Shown: piece after piece, positions 49,213 through 61,992 of the stretch
Numbering within the stretch: the stretch's first letter is position 1
How the letters are laid out: every line of letters starts with the position of its first letter
Assembly (NCBI GenBank): GCA_030737875.1
Contig: CM060910.1
Location: forward strand, 66,472,501-66,536,500
Reading direction: 5' to 3'
DNA length: 64,000 nt
Origin: Allium sativum
Taxonomy: Eukaryota > Streptophyta > Magnoliopsida > Asparagales > Amaryllidaceae
Position numbers and translations under genes: made by a program
The notes under the pieces: generated by a model
What the model was told of the DNA's origin: nothing
What the model saw: the letters and a program-made list of their open reading frames with translations, nothing else
Database searches by the model: none

Positions 49213-49780
49213 TGATTATATGCCCTTTTTAGTACCACAATTATTGCATACCACATGTTGTTTATATCTATTGATTGGCGCTTTAACCTTAATTATATGC
49301 CTTTTTTGATGCAAGATAAACAAGAATTGCAGTTTAACAAAACTAGCTGAAATGAATAGTTTTGCATATTTTCTCAGGAATTTGTGTTTTCTTAACAATT
49401 ATATCAGTACCGACTGAACTATTTGAATGTAATTTGAACTATTTGAGCGTAACGGCATGCGCTGCGCGCATGTATTATTTTTCGTTAAATTTTTTGTATT
49501 TTACAAATATTATGTAGAATTTAAAAATACAAAAAGAGTGATTATATTCCCTTTTAAGTATCACAATTATTGCATACCACATGCTGTTTATAGTAATCTA
49601 TTGATTGCCAGTTTGACCTTAATTATATGTCTTTTTTGGTGCAGGATAAACAACTATTGCAGTTTAACAAAACCAGCTGAAATGAATAGGTTTGCATATT
49701 TTCTCAACAATCAGTGTGTTTTCTTTACAATTATATTAGTAGCGACTGAAATATTTGAATGTAATTTGATTTGGCTACCA
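49213..49780 (+). repeat. Direct duplication, about 240 bp, offset 327
   Basis: 49213-49445 and 49540-49780 share cacaattattgcataccaca, ttgcagtttaacaaaac and agctgaaatgaatag. The 95 bases between them hold a hairpin, atgcgc-tgc-gcgcat (near 49456-49470). Confidence 0.88.
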
Positions 49781-49790
49781 TAATTTTTGT

Positions 49791-52700
49791 GGATCAGAAT
49801 TATTGATGAATCCTTTTATGAAAGTAAAAAGGGTATTTAATCTATTTATACAAAGTAATGTAGGGTATTTATCGTGACTCTGTATATTTATACCATGATA
49901 TGTGCATATATAAACATTAAGCAAGAAGATATTATTTTAAAATCATTTTAACTCTTAACTATACAGTATCTATAATTTTGTTGTCCTAACTTTTATTCCC
50001 ACTAGCACCTTTCCAGTCATATTTTCCTTCTTGCACATGTACACTTCTCACTATTAACATTTTCTGAAAAAAGATAGTCGTACAACAATACTACCATTAT
50101 CTTTAAATAATCGGCCAACTGTTTTTCAGTTGATTATATGACTGACGTTCAAGTTCTAAATAACTTTGAAAAATAGTATCCACATTTTTTCATTTTCAAC
50201 CCAGAATTGTAAGGTAAGTTATGTTCAACAAAAAATTTCTTTTGTTGAGATTTCTCATGAACTTAATTTTTTTATTAAAAGAAATATAAAACCAAAGTTC
50301 AAGAAACATATAAAGTGTAATATATCATCCTATAAACCCTGAAAAAGAGACAAATTGATTTATCGCTTCTGTAAATCACCAATGTGTAACTACAATAAAA
50401 ACATAGAATGTTGGAGAAGGATGATTTATATTACATATAGTTTCCGAAAAGCAAAACAAAAAAACTCTTCTATCAGCCAATAATATCTATGTTTAAAAAA
50501 AATCATTTTTTAATGACAAACATTCAACTTCTAATAACACTGAAAAATATTTAAGAAAACTTAGGTACCAATGTTTCGTAAATTAACTTAAATATTACCG
50601 TTTTGTTTTAACTTAAATATGAGAAATGAACTGAATAATGGTATAATTGTCATAATGTGCTATGTAATATATGCAGGTCTTTAAAGGCTAATCATACTCT
50701 GAAGAAAGTATATGGAAAAGTAGTGCTTGGTTAATGGAGAAACTTTATCAGGCGGAGTACTGGTATGTAGGCACAAGCTTGATTAACATTCTCTAGCATA
50801 TACAGATAGAGATCTCTATGTTAATATTGTATGCTTATGCATAATAAATGTGTCAGTTTCTCTTCTTTTGTGAGGTGGATCACTCCGTAGTAGAGAGCTT
50901 TGCACGAGGAAGGACATATATCACATCTGAGTGTACCCAACAAGGGCAATAAATAATGCTTCCTGAATCTTCCTCATTAGCAATGCAATGAATTCAATTA
51001 TGGGTTAGAAGCCTGATTATTCAATTCATCTACAAGTTCGTGCAATGGAGACTGGATAAATGCCAATTAGGTATGCTTGCGCTTGATGAGCCAGCGGACT
51101 GATCCATGCCGTTAAAGTGATATATGAAATATAGGCATATGCATGCACTACATGCATGTAATGTACTACGTCATGTATAACCAGACTGGTATGTATATAC
51201 TTTACAACCTGGAAAACATTAGTATTATATATTTGAGAACAAAACAATGCTAAATAGCAAGTCTTTTATATACAAATGTATTAGTATCGTTATGTTTCTC
51301 AACTCATTTCAATACACTGCGAATCGGCCATTCTATCCCCTAGGACTAAACCAAAAAAAATGATGAGTCGAACAAAAGGTGGAAGATGATCGGCGTATTA
51401 TGTCCAATAATATGAAACCAATAGACTACATGCTCACCATCTACCCTACTATTTTAGAGACTGAAAACCAAAACTCTGATCCCATAAAAGGTATCTCACT
51501 TTGCAAAGAAGCCAAATGATGATTGACAATAGCATATCTTTTCATAATATACTTCCTAACTGAATGAGACAGTTAGGACAAACCTAACTAAATCAGTGCG
51601 TAGGAAGGAAAAAAAAGATAACATGAAGACAAGTTTAATACATACGATCTACCTAATTTTGTATATTTAATCTAATCTTTAAGTGATCCAAAGTTCGTTT
51701 ACTATGATGTATGATACATTGATTTTGTGCTACATACATACCACGTTTAAAGAATTAGTAAATAACCTATGTAGTTATCCTATACTCTGCATCTTTTTAG
51801 ACTTTTGGTTATCAACGTGCGTGGTTCCTGCATTTTACTAACATTCTGACTTCAATTACTCTGCATACTGTTTCATGCTTTATAGAATGGAATTTTCAAA
51901 AGCAATAGTTTCTATTGTCATATCTAAAAAATGTGGATAATTCAGAAGAACCACGAGCTATAATTTCCCTATGATATGAAGTTTATTTTGCATTCAATTC
52001 AACGTAGAAACTTTTGGAGTATATATTCAAAACAAAAAAGTTTGGACATACATAATCAAATTGTAATGGACTCTACATGCATGCATACTGGTCCTTTACT
52101 TAAATTTGTATCAGAAACAAATGATGTATTTTATTGACAGGAGAACCATTTCAATCTTTATCTTCTTTTGAATGCACTTAGTATAATTGTATATGCAAAT
52201 AGCACACATTTCGTTACTGAAAAGTTGATTTTCTGCTTTCCATTCTTGATATAATGATGAATTTTAAATCTAATTTGCTTCTTCAAATTGTTGTACTTTA
52301 GTCACTAATACCACTAGGTTGGTAACAGTGGTTTGCAAGTTATGAACTGCGTGCATCAGTCATAATGAGTCTTTCTATAACTGGATGTGGTTTTGTTTTG
52401 TTAGATTCATATTACTGAGTTTTAGTTCTAACATAATACGTTCGGGAAAACGACCCAATTGTTGATTACTTTGTATACCTTCATGTTTATAGTTTTGCCT
52501 CCTTTTATCTTCGAATCCAACTGAATCTCTAAGTATAAGCCGTCCAATTTTCGGTTTTTAAGTTATAGACATATTCTAAGAAAACTTAATGTTATAGATG
52601 CAGCTACGTAAAAAGTGTAAAGAATCCTGTTAATTTGACAAAATTTTATGTTCAAGTTTGTTAATTTTTTACGCTAGAAATTAGTTCACAGAACGCATTT

Positions 52701-54700
52701 ATGTTCAAGTCTGTCATATTTCTCTACAATTATAAATTATTTTCCTAAGAAATCATTATACTGTAATTAAATATTTGTTTAATTAGTTTTTATGATTCTA
52801 AAAAATAAAAAAATAATTATAAATATTTCTGTCAGTTTGGTGTACTATATATATAACAAAATCCACTGGATTTAATGGAAAGACAAACAACGTTCAGGAC
52901 TACGTTTAAACAGATATGATATGCATTCCATGCTGGCAGCAAAAACGTAGTTAACGTTATTAACGTTATTACACAATGTCATTTGTATTTAAACTTCTTC
53001 TCACTCTTCCACGATAAATACAAACACACACACACTCCAATACTAAGTTGAATTGCTCATTTTCCACTACCCTATCAACTCACTTCACATATAAACAGTA
53101 AACTCCATCGTGCTCTATTGTCTACCAATAGCTTATGTTTTCACGTACTACTCTCTTCTGTATTATTTTTTACTCCAGTCCTCCTGTTTCTTTATTTTTT
53201 AGGCACAACTATGACCCATAACGTTCCCTCTCAATGTTTTTTGCTATTGCAATGAGTTTTCTGATCTGCTTATGATTATGTGTTTGCATATAATCTGATT
53301 AGATGAATGCATCATAACAGCCATGCTTTATATATATACATATTATATTTGCTTTCTTTCCTCCATCCGATGCAGAATTCAGACAAGGATTAGCATGAAG
53401 CAGGTCCTTACATTGTTCTCCCATTTCCGCACTTCGGCCATTTATAACATTGCAGAGTAGAATAACAGTTCAGAATGGAGAAGCATTGAAGGCCAAAAAC
53501 TCTAATTATTTTGGATGAAGTTTGAATTAGAAGAAATGGAAAAAGGTATAGCTGATGGCATAACAGCTACGGTTAAGGCTTATAATACGTACGACTTTAA
53601 TACGATGGTTAAACCATTTGTTTTGCTACATTAAAATATAACCGAGTTTCGTATATGCAGGTTGATTGAGTGGAGAATAATGTATAATACACCAGAATAA
53701 GGAATCGTATACTATTGTTATAATAATAATATTATGTCTTTCAATGTTAATGTGTACACACTTCTCCACATGTACTGGCAATAAAATTAGATGATACGGT
53801 GAGACCTACATATGAAAATGCCTTTTGTCAAACAAAATTTCCAACTTTGTACTACTTAACATACATCTGTCTTTGGTTATTGTGGTAAACATTGTAATAT
53901 GGTAAACTTTGTACTTAACATACTTTTGTCAAACAAATTGCTCTTGCATTTTTACCGATGCACTAATTACTGTTTCTTAACACTAATAATTACATAAAAC
54001 CAAAATTAATTGATTCAAAAAGACAAATTTTATTGCTTGTGCGTTCGTTTTTATAGTCTACTAATTCTATATTTTGTATGCATATGTCACATCAAGTTTA
54101 TAAGCCTAAAAATAATAATTTCACTAATAAATTAACTTTCCACATTCTTAATTATATTACTAATGTTTCCATTCACTTTCTTACCACCTCTTCTTACACA
54201 GATATATAGGGAGTGGTTTAAAGTTATTTAAACACAGAAGTTTACAGTTATCTTTCCGTTTTAAGTTTTTAACTATAACAAAAATTTGCATTGTAATTCT
54301 GTGGAATTGACTATTTTATAAAACAAAAGTATGGTTGTGCAACCATAAGATGATGTGCAACATCCTGCAACTATACTCTTCAACAGCCTTTATTATCAAA
54401 TGTAATATGTGGGAGGACGAAGTTGAGGATGTGGAAAAAATTGTTTGTTCAACCAATGCAAATTAACATGGACAGAATTTATTTATCATTTCATGCATAT
54501 GTATTTTCATCAACTCAATTGAAGTGCATAAAAATTGACACTGTTTAGACTACGTACAAGCTGTTATACATACATCGTTTACTTTATGTAAAATTTAATT
54601 TTTACATTTCAATCCAAACAAATTCATATGTTTGTTACATTATATATATCACTATTGTATGATATATTCTATCCACTTATACATGCAAACTACAACAACC
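49791..54700. other. Helitron interior, no recognised gene
   Basis: AT-rich sequence with short frames only. Features seen are direct repeats taacgttattaacgttatt (about 52952-52971), a (CA)n run with UTR-like sequence (near 53020-53060), and no domain motifs. It may hold further captured fragments. Confidence 0.4.
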
Positions 54701-55786
54701 AGTACTCTATACTCCCATGCATCGCACGGGATTCTACTCGTGTATATATATACCCTTTACGTAATGTAAATATTCTCTTCTTTTTGATCCCCTTCTTTAG
54801 TTTAGTTGAGAGGAGCACAAGCTCTCTTGTATTTCCATGGCTACTTAGACATTTTCTTTATGTAATTTCTTTGTTTTAATGCAATTTAATTTTTATGCTC
54901 TTTACTTTCATGATCATAACTTAGATTTACATTTATGTTAATAGCTTAGATTTACTTTCATGTTCATTTACTTTATGTTCATAGCTTAGATCTACTTTAT
55001 GTTCTTAGATTAGATTTATTTTATGTTCTTAGTATTGTTCTCTTCTTGTTCTGCTTAGTTTTTCTTTCATTTTGCTTTATTTTCAAATGTTGAAACTAAC
55101 GTGTGTTGATATGAGAACACATATGAGTGGCTAATCCCTTGATTTAGGGGTAATGATGCTCTCTAACTTTATGTAAGTTGAACATTTGTATGATTTGTGA
55201 TCTCTAATATGTGCTTCTTGTTAGTGAATGTTGATGTAAGTTTATACAAATGGTTTTGATAGTCTATTTTTGTTGACAACAAAATAGGCTATGCTTAGTC
55301 AATGTAAACACAAATTACATCAATATTTACTAAGTGGTTATTGATTTTGATATGAAAGTAAGAACAAAATTTGATGGTCTATAGTTTTAGTTAATAATTC
55401 ATAGGCCATACTTAGAATAGTTTTTCTTTAGTTTCATTTTCATGAGAATCATAAGTGGTTTAAATATTGCATTTATATCACTTAATGGAGATCATAAATT
55501 GTATTTTTGATAACTTACATAAATGTGAGAGTTGATTTGCCTCTAAATTGTTTTCATTTCATATTTAGCTCTCAGCTTAGTTTATAGTTTTCATTAGCTT
55601 TTATTAGTTAAAACTTCACCTGAATTTGGTTTAATTTGATTGAGTAAAATCTAGAATTAATTCTTTCCCTGCGGATCGACTCGTATTCGCCACGCACTTA
55701 TAATTATACGTCGTGCGCTTGCGGTATTATCACGATATTTCATGTTAAAGGTTTTCTAATTTAATAGAATATCCGTTTAGCGAACA

Positions 55787-55856
55787 AATATTCTAAATCC
55801 ATTAAAATAGTTAAAATAAAAATTTTATATTGGTTCTAAAATTCCGGGTTGTTACA
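55787..55856 (-). repeat. 3' LTR of element E, first 70 bases
   Basis: On the minus strand it starts TGTAACAACCCGGAATTTT. It aligns with the minus-strand LTR start at 2439 and ends in the target duplication aatat at the nested solo LTR. Confidence 0.85.
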
Positions 55857-55889
55857 ATTTTCCGGACTTAAAATCTTTTCATCCTCGAA
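55857..55889 (-). promoter_or_regulatory. Pol C-terminal remnant and PPT region of element E
   Basis: The minus strand reads ttcgaggatgaaaagatttt (FEDEKIL) and then aagtccggaaaat directly before the LTR. The purine tract is degenerate compared with element A. Confidence 0.72.
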
Positions 55890-56910
55890 AAGGAACGGAG
55901 GTGAAAATTGTTTAACTAATCAACTCAACTTCCATTCTGGCTTTCATTCTTCAACTTTTCAGTTTTTAAGAATTTTCATATTCTTAAAAATTTGGCTAAC
56001 ACCCTAAATTTTTGAAAAATTTCGCCATAGCCTCCTTTGTATGGGGAGACCTTTAAAACTGCAACTTGCCTCACATGGCCTTCATCAATCAAAAAGAAAA
56101 AGCCAAGCGGCTAGCCAATTGGCTCATAAAATCATCAAAACTCAAGAAATAAGGTAAACATGTACCTATTTGTCAGGCATACAACTTTATTCCTCTTCTT
56201 AGCTTCCTTGCTATGACCTGTTCATTATATACACATGTACATATAGGCAATTCCAAACAATTTTCAATTCAGCCCAATATTTGATTCGATTCGACTAAAT
56301 TTATCTTTTATTCTCATATTGATTTAATTAATTACCATTCCAATATTTTTATTAGTTCAACAAATAATCAAACATCACAACCAGCAATCAGTTAGTTAAT
56401 TAAATTTCCAAACATATAACTTTCTATATATACTTAAAAAAAATCATATTTTTAGTGCAAATCACATCAATAAACTCTAACTAAGTTTGGTTCTCACACC
56501 GGTCAATTGGAAATATATAGATATCCCACTTTCGAAACTCGAACACAAATACTGATGATGACGCGCCAATCATCATAATTATCCACGGGCGACGAGAATG
56601 TGAACCCTTGTCTATCCAGTATATTGAAGACTTAGAATACCCGTTAATTACGCATATATTCAAAATCTTTATATACTCGATTGTCCAAAATAAATAAAAT
56701 AATATACTCAAATACGTATATTAAGATAAAATTTTCAAAACAAAATTTGTTTTCATTTTTAATTTTAAAAATAACACTCTTCACACTCGTTCTAGGATAC
56801 TACTGATCCCATCTCTAACGAATTATCCTTATAGGATTTTACTAATCCTATCTTTGATGAATCCTTTCGTTCGGTTCTAATGTGTCTTGTTCTCGAGCTT
56901 TGTAAACCGA

Positions 56911-56924
56911 AGCACTGATACCAA
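56911..56924 (-). promoter_or_regulatory. Primer binding site of element E
   Basis: The minus strand reads ttggtatcagtgct two bases after the LTR end TTTCA, one change from ttggtatcagagct (iMet type). Confidence 0.88.
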
Positions 56925-56926
56925 AC

Positions 56927-59900
56927 TGAAATGACCCAAATTTCCCCTTTCGGGAAAGCCCGAATTGAGTTGAGAACAACACTCATCAGAACACAAACAA
57001 CAGAACATTTCATTGTTATTACAACAATTACATCAGAGTATAAGAATATAGCAAAGTATGAATAAATAATATACATTGGAAAATATCAGAGATTTAAATT
57101 ACATTTAAATAGCAGCAGAAAAATAATACAAATACAACTGAAAGAAATACACAGATACAGAGCTTTCCGAATATCGTTTCAGTTGTAAACTAGGATCCTG
57201 TGAATATAATATCTGCAAAACCAAAACTATTAGCTGCCCGTGTGGAAAATAAGGGCACCCAGAGTTTAGGTTAAAAACAATAAACTCCGGGTCAATCATG
57301 GGACTGGTGTGAGAACTAAAAACAATTATTAACTTCTTTACTTTAAAAGTTGAGAAATCATGGGGCCATGCCGTATAACACGGAACGAGCTTACTCCATA
57401 TGAATCCTAGTTTAAATTAAAAAAACGGAATGCTTTTTGAAAAATGAAGTTATAATAAGACTCAGGTCCGATCACACAATGCAACGCAAGCCGGAGGATA
57501 GAGTTTTATCTTATAATAGCCAAACATGCTTGATACACTATAAAATAAATTATTTTGATATTATTATAAGTGTATAGTGTCAAAAACCACTTCAAATATA
57601 AATGGATCAATCAGAGATGGCATGGGTACCATATATCATGTCGCCTTACTAGTTCTAAAATCAAAATCGCACAATGTCGTATTGGAAATTGGATTTCCAT
57701 CTACGAACCAAGGCAAGGGATTGTCCTTACCGAATTCGAGACAATCTAGCCCATGTCTCAAGACTCGGACTCAGGTGAGCCATTAGGAGCGCCAGGGCCG
57801 TTCCACGCATATGTTAGTGGATTAGTAATTCCTAAACAATATGTTTCCCCGCCTTATGGGGCGTAAATCAAGAGCCACTAGGGACTCAAATCCGAGATAC
57901 CTCGCTTTCCATCATCCACATAATTAAAAATGTCTGGCCTTTATACCATGACACCACTTCTGGCTAGAAAGAAACCCATGTTCTCCCTGGGGTCCTTCTC
58001 CCGTTTCTAGTTCATACCGGGGTGTGAGGCTCGCGAATTAACGCTATACACAAAGTTATGCTAATTAAAGTTGTGCTTTGATCATTAACCACAAGGCTCT
58101 GCTTTTCAACAAAAGCACTGATCATTTGCATCTTGGCATGCCACACTGACAATTCACACCATACAACTGATGTCTATCAATATATAACCTCTAAGCTCGT
58201 ATGTCTCAGAGAAGGGTGTTAAGCAAAAGAATAAATTCTCCGCCACCAAACAGATATATATTTAATAGAAATCAATTACCACGTAATGAAATCCAATGTC
58301 AGACACACATCCATTTACTAGTTCGTTCTAGGTCTGAACGAAACCGGAGGCACCTTATTCCTTGTCCCATATGCCCAATACAGGAGAGAGGTCCTCGTAT
58401 ATCCGTCGATCTCCAAGTACGTCTGGACGATCACCACTTATTACCTTGTCTTGGATGTACAACCCAATCAAGACATCAATAATCATCCAAACGATGTGAA
58501 GAACTCCGTTCTTCAACCACCGCTTTAATCTTCGACTTTTAGTCGTCGTAGTAATTATTCAGAATGGGTTAAACCCGGTCTTTCCGAATAACTCGCGTAT
58601 TTTATAATCAATAATTTAGTGTTATAAAAACACATCATATGTCTCATTCCAATTCAGAATATCCTTTTATTCAAAAATTCACATTTTTAGGGAAGAGTTC
58701 CCATTAATTTTGATAAACTCTTTTAAATTTATTGCTTTGGATATCAATTTCAACAGATTTTATTAACTAGTCGGGATTATCGAACCTTACCGCAGTAATC
58801 ATTTATTATTTTCCCATCCCAACCTATTCATCCCATGGAGCAAAATTGGTAGCACTCCATATCTAACACCCACTGTGTTCTGGGTAAAATTAATTACCCT
58901 TTTACGTTCAAATCTAATTAAAGATTTAACTATTGCTTCGAGTAAAACTGGTGGTACTCCATTCTCGATCATTTCATGAATTTGACAAATTTAGTTATCT
59001 CATTCTAATCTAATTAAGGACTCATTAAACTCTAAGTCAGTTTTGATCTCAAAAATCATTATTTTATGATTATTTAACTCTTTAACTGGGTTAAAGAACA
59101 GATGTTATTTAAAACATTGTTCACGATAAACCGAAATCATCTTCCATTAACTACGGAATCTTCACGGAAATCATAACAGTATATAATCGATATAAACTCC
59201 CGTATCAGACCAATAATATAAATGGAATAGCGGCAAGGCCTTTTAAATTCCATAAATAGTAGCGGTCTTCATCCACAGAAGCCCATCTCGATTATTACCC
59301 AATCGATTTCCATTCAATTCCAATTTAATACATTAAATTAGGAAAACTTTACTTTGGAAAATTTTCATTAAATCTTAATAAAAGATTTATAAATTCCAAA
59401 TTTTCACTGTTAATTGGGTTAAAGAAAAAAAGCCGTTTAAAACACAATTCATGATAAACCTACAATCAACTTTCATTTCAGTTCCAATTAAATATTAATT
59501 AATTGGTAAATTTATCTAAATCTTAATTTAAAGATTTATTCTTTTCTCAACTAGGTTTATGAACAGTGTTATTGAAGACACCATTCACGACAAACCCAAA
59601 AATCCAATTTATTATATTTAATTCCAATTAAATATTAATTAATTGGAAAACTTCATTAAATCTTAATAAAAAGATTTATTCGTTTCTCATCCGGGTTTAA
59701 GAACAGTGTTATTGAAGACACCATTCACGAAAAGCCCAAAATCCAGTTTGACATTTAATAAAAGGCTTTGAATAGAAATTATATCGGCTTATATTCAATA
59801 TCAAATTCTGAAATCAACAAAAATCGTATTGGGAATAAGGATATATATATCTTCCAAATTCCTCTACAATATCCGTATAATCACAGAATCCAATATCAAA

Positions 59901-60398
59901 ATATTCCGAAGACAATTGCGATTCAAATCTATTCCAATTCGTATATTAGAAATTTCTGGTTTTATTAAAACCACTTATAAATCCAATTTATTTATTTAAA
60001 AACATTGGATTATTATTTTAGTTCATTTTGATAAAAATATATTTTTATCTTTACAAAATGGAATTTTTCGTCCAAAAACTTTCCAAATCATTTGTTATGA
60101 TTTTACATAATTTTTCCCATATTTTTAACAATTTTATTAAGGCCCTTACAGTCGGTTTGCATAAACGGTCATCGAACTGCACTTGCAACAATTTTTTCCA
60201 AATTTGATTTGGACATAATTCCAAATCCAACCGTTAGAGTTCAAATCTCTTATAGTCGTTGGAAAGCTCTCTTCGATATGAACCTAACGGTTCCGGTTTT
60301 AGGAGAATCCAATGGTCGGATCTCCCATTACATTAATTTGAAGTTAATGGTCAAAATTCGCGAACGGTCGCTGTGCGACGCGTTCTATTCAGGCCATT
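56927..60398 (-). repeat. 5' LTR of element E (3' part)
   Basis: It aligns with 40295-43790 over its whole length (for example cccctttcgggaaagcccga and aaacggtcatc.aactgcact in both). The LTR start and promoter lie beyond the family-1 element inserted at 60399. The last five bases before it, ccatt (60394-60398), are the expected target copy. Confidence 0.87.
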
Positions 60399-60600
60399 TG
60401 TAACAGCCCGTAATTTTAAATATTAAAATTAAACAAATTAAAGAATACTTAATTTCAAATGTGGGAATTAAGGGAAACGGGTTACGCCATTGCATTCGTC
60501 TCGGAACTCTGGTTGAGATAGAGTCCGAGTTTGCTAAAATGGATATCATATGAAGAAGATATGGACGAACGAAGTTAGGCGGAATAACCAGAAGAAAAAA

Positions 60601-60665
60601 TGCACTGGTGCACTTGGTAAGTGCGCCAGTACAAAAATACACTGGCGCACTTCCCAAGTGCGCCC
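60601..60665 (+). promoter_or_regulatory. Inverted-repeat cluster in U3 of LTR c
   Basis: Perfect inverted repeats overlap here: AAGTGCGCCAGT (60619-60630) with ACTGGCGCACTT (60641-60652), and GGCGCACTT-ccc-AAGTGCGCC (60644-60664). It lies 176 bases before the TATA box, where LTRs a, b and D have GTCGAC palindromes. Confidence 0.7.
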
Positions 60666-60840
60666 AGGCCGAGCAGAAAGCCTGCACAGCTTTCTGGTGT
60701 GATCGGATCTACACTGAGACTCATTGCCGAGTCCTTTCTGACTCCTTGTTGAGTCATTAAGGCTGACTTTTCACCCTATCCTGACTAAGTGGTTTTGATT
60801 AACCCTAAGATCATCCGATGGCTATAATTAAAATAAAATT

Positions 60841-60849
60841 CTATATAAA
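60841..60849 (+). promoter_or_regulatory. TATA box of LTR c
   Basis: ctatataaa lies 443 bases into the LTR. Confidence 0.75.
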
Positions 60850-61139
60850 CATGGGTAGACTCAAACCCTAAAATCAAATCAAAATTAGATCAATGACCGT
60901 CATGTTGTCACTCCAAACCCTAGAGTAGCCGCCACCAACTAGAAGCAAATTAAAGACAATACTTCAAATCAAATCAAAGTCTAATCTCAGCAACAAAATT
61001 GTCTACATCAAGGGAACGCTAAACAATTACAGAATTCAGATCCCAGAACTCAAGACCCTCTTTTTCTGTGAGTTCTAGCCACTTTTAGGTTTAAATAGAT
61101 AAAAGTGAATTGTGGTAGACTATGATTTGGGTATATGTT

Positions 61140-61540
61140 GTTTGTAGTCATGCAAGTTTATTGTTGTTGTGGATCATGAAATTATACAAGTTTATTGTTG
61201 TTGTGGATCATGAAATTATACAAGTTTATTGTTGTGGTGAATCATGAAATTATGCAAGTGAAATTCATAAACGTATGCAAGTTACCTATGCAAGTTATTA
61301 TGTTGCGAATTCATGAATCTATGCAAGTTGTTATCATGAACCTATGCAAGTTGTTATGAGATCATGCAAGTCACCTATGCAAGTTGTTATGTTGTGAATC
61401 ATGAACCTATGCAAGTTGTTATGTTGTGAATCATGAACCTATGTGAGGTGTTAATTATGTTGTTAATTCATGAACCTATGCAAGTTGTTATGTTGCAAAA
61501 TCATGAATCTATGCAAGTTGTTAATTATGTGGTGAATCAT
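61140..61540 (+). repeat. Minisatellite of atgcaagttgttatgttgtgaatc type
   Basis: Irregular units of about 25-35 bases contain cctatgcaagttgttatg and tgtgaatcatgaa. Confidence 0.85.
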
Positions 61541-61992
61541 AATTATATGAGAAGTTATCATGTCATTTTCCCTAGTTGTCATGCTTATGCCAAAAATTGT
61601 ACTGAAAACGATCACCTTGTCATTCCCTTTATTTTATTATTATGGCGAGGCTACCTTGTAGCCTCGATGACGCCAAAAACGCAAATGGTTATGCTAATTA
61701 AGAAACGGGGAAAAGGGAAATTTGTAATAGGCATAATTTACATAGTATTTATGTAAGTTGGGCACATGATTCTAGTAAGGAAACATATAAAAAATTTACC
61801 TATTATGACATTGGTAAAGTTGAGTAAAAATGGTATAATTTGAATATGACCATTTATGGATAGGAAATTCAAATTGTTAATAAATTAGGTAATGACACCT
61901 GTAAAAAGGAAAGGATTAATTAATTAACTTAATTAATCAAAAGAGGAATGTTTAAGCAATTAAAGTCTGAAAGTTTAATTAACACTTATGAC

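Larger units (their letters stand above)
47210..54740 (+). mobile_element. Probable non-autonomous Helitron, 7.5 kb
   Basis: The 3' end has a hairpin, cccatgc-atc-gcacggg (54714-54730, one mismatch), ten bases before ...CTCG (54740). This is one base from the canonical CTAG, and it is followed by host T. The 5' end begins TCTATATAATAAAA after host A (47209), as in plant Helitrons. Removing it joins LTR sequence so that tgtatatatataccc becomes the LTR TATA region. There is no target duplication, as expected. No Rep/helicase is seen. The interior is less AT-monotonous and has splice-like signals, suggesting captured gene fragments; I could not identify a source gene. Confidence 0.6.
46704..55786 (+). 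mobile_element. Tat/Athila-like solo LTR containing a Helitron
   Basis: It starts TGATGTGCTCGTAAATGTGC and ends TTTAGCGAACA, with perfect 5-bp duplications aatat at 46699-46703 and 55787-55791. Excision restores the element E LTR start, as shown by comparison with 2380-2439. The right part has sequences typical of Tat/Athila Gypsy LTR ends: ggagcacaagctctcttgta, catggctacttagacatttt, and ccctgcggatcgactcgtat followed by a cttgcggta segment. Only one LTR is present. Without the Helitron it is about 1.55 kb, a normal length for this group. Confidence 0.8.
55857..56926 (-). other. Non-coding interior of element E
   Basis: 1070 bases. On the minus strand it begins with the PBS, then agagatgggatcagtagtat (cf. 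element A agagatagggttagcaatac). A middle block (56523-56585) aligns without length change to 5519-5580, and an end block has ccgcttggct, acaaaggaggc and gcgaaatttttc. A 76-codon minus frame (56481-56711) overlaps the middle block; no domain is recognised. Confidence 0.72.
40295..60398 (-). mobile_element. Element E: LARD-like LTR retrotransposon (family 2), minus strand
   Basis: On the minus strand the parts are: 5' LTR (60398 down to 56927, its start displaced by the element at 60399), primer site (56911-56924), non-coding interior of 1070 bases (56926-55857), PPT region, and 3' LTR (55856-55787 joined to 46703-40295 across a nested solo LTR). The LTR copies align from 40295-43790 with 56927-60398. 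The 3' LTR without the insertion is about 6.48 kb. There are no gag or pol domains; a FEDEKIL pol tail remains. The interior aligns with that of element A, so both belong to one non-autonomous family. Confidence 0.85.

Noticed and set aside
49454..49472. Hairpin atgcgc-tgc-gcgcat as a second Helitron terminus
   Set aside because: There is no CTRR at the right distance on either strand; kept only as a note within the duplication finding.
46704..55786. A single 9-kb LTR
   Set aside because: The Helitron termini at 47210 and 54740 explain the length better; without them the LTR is about 1.55 kb and gains a TATA box.
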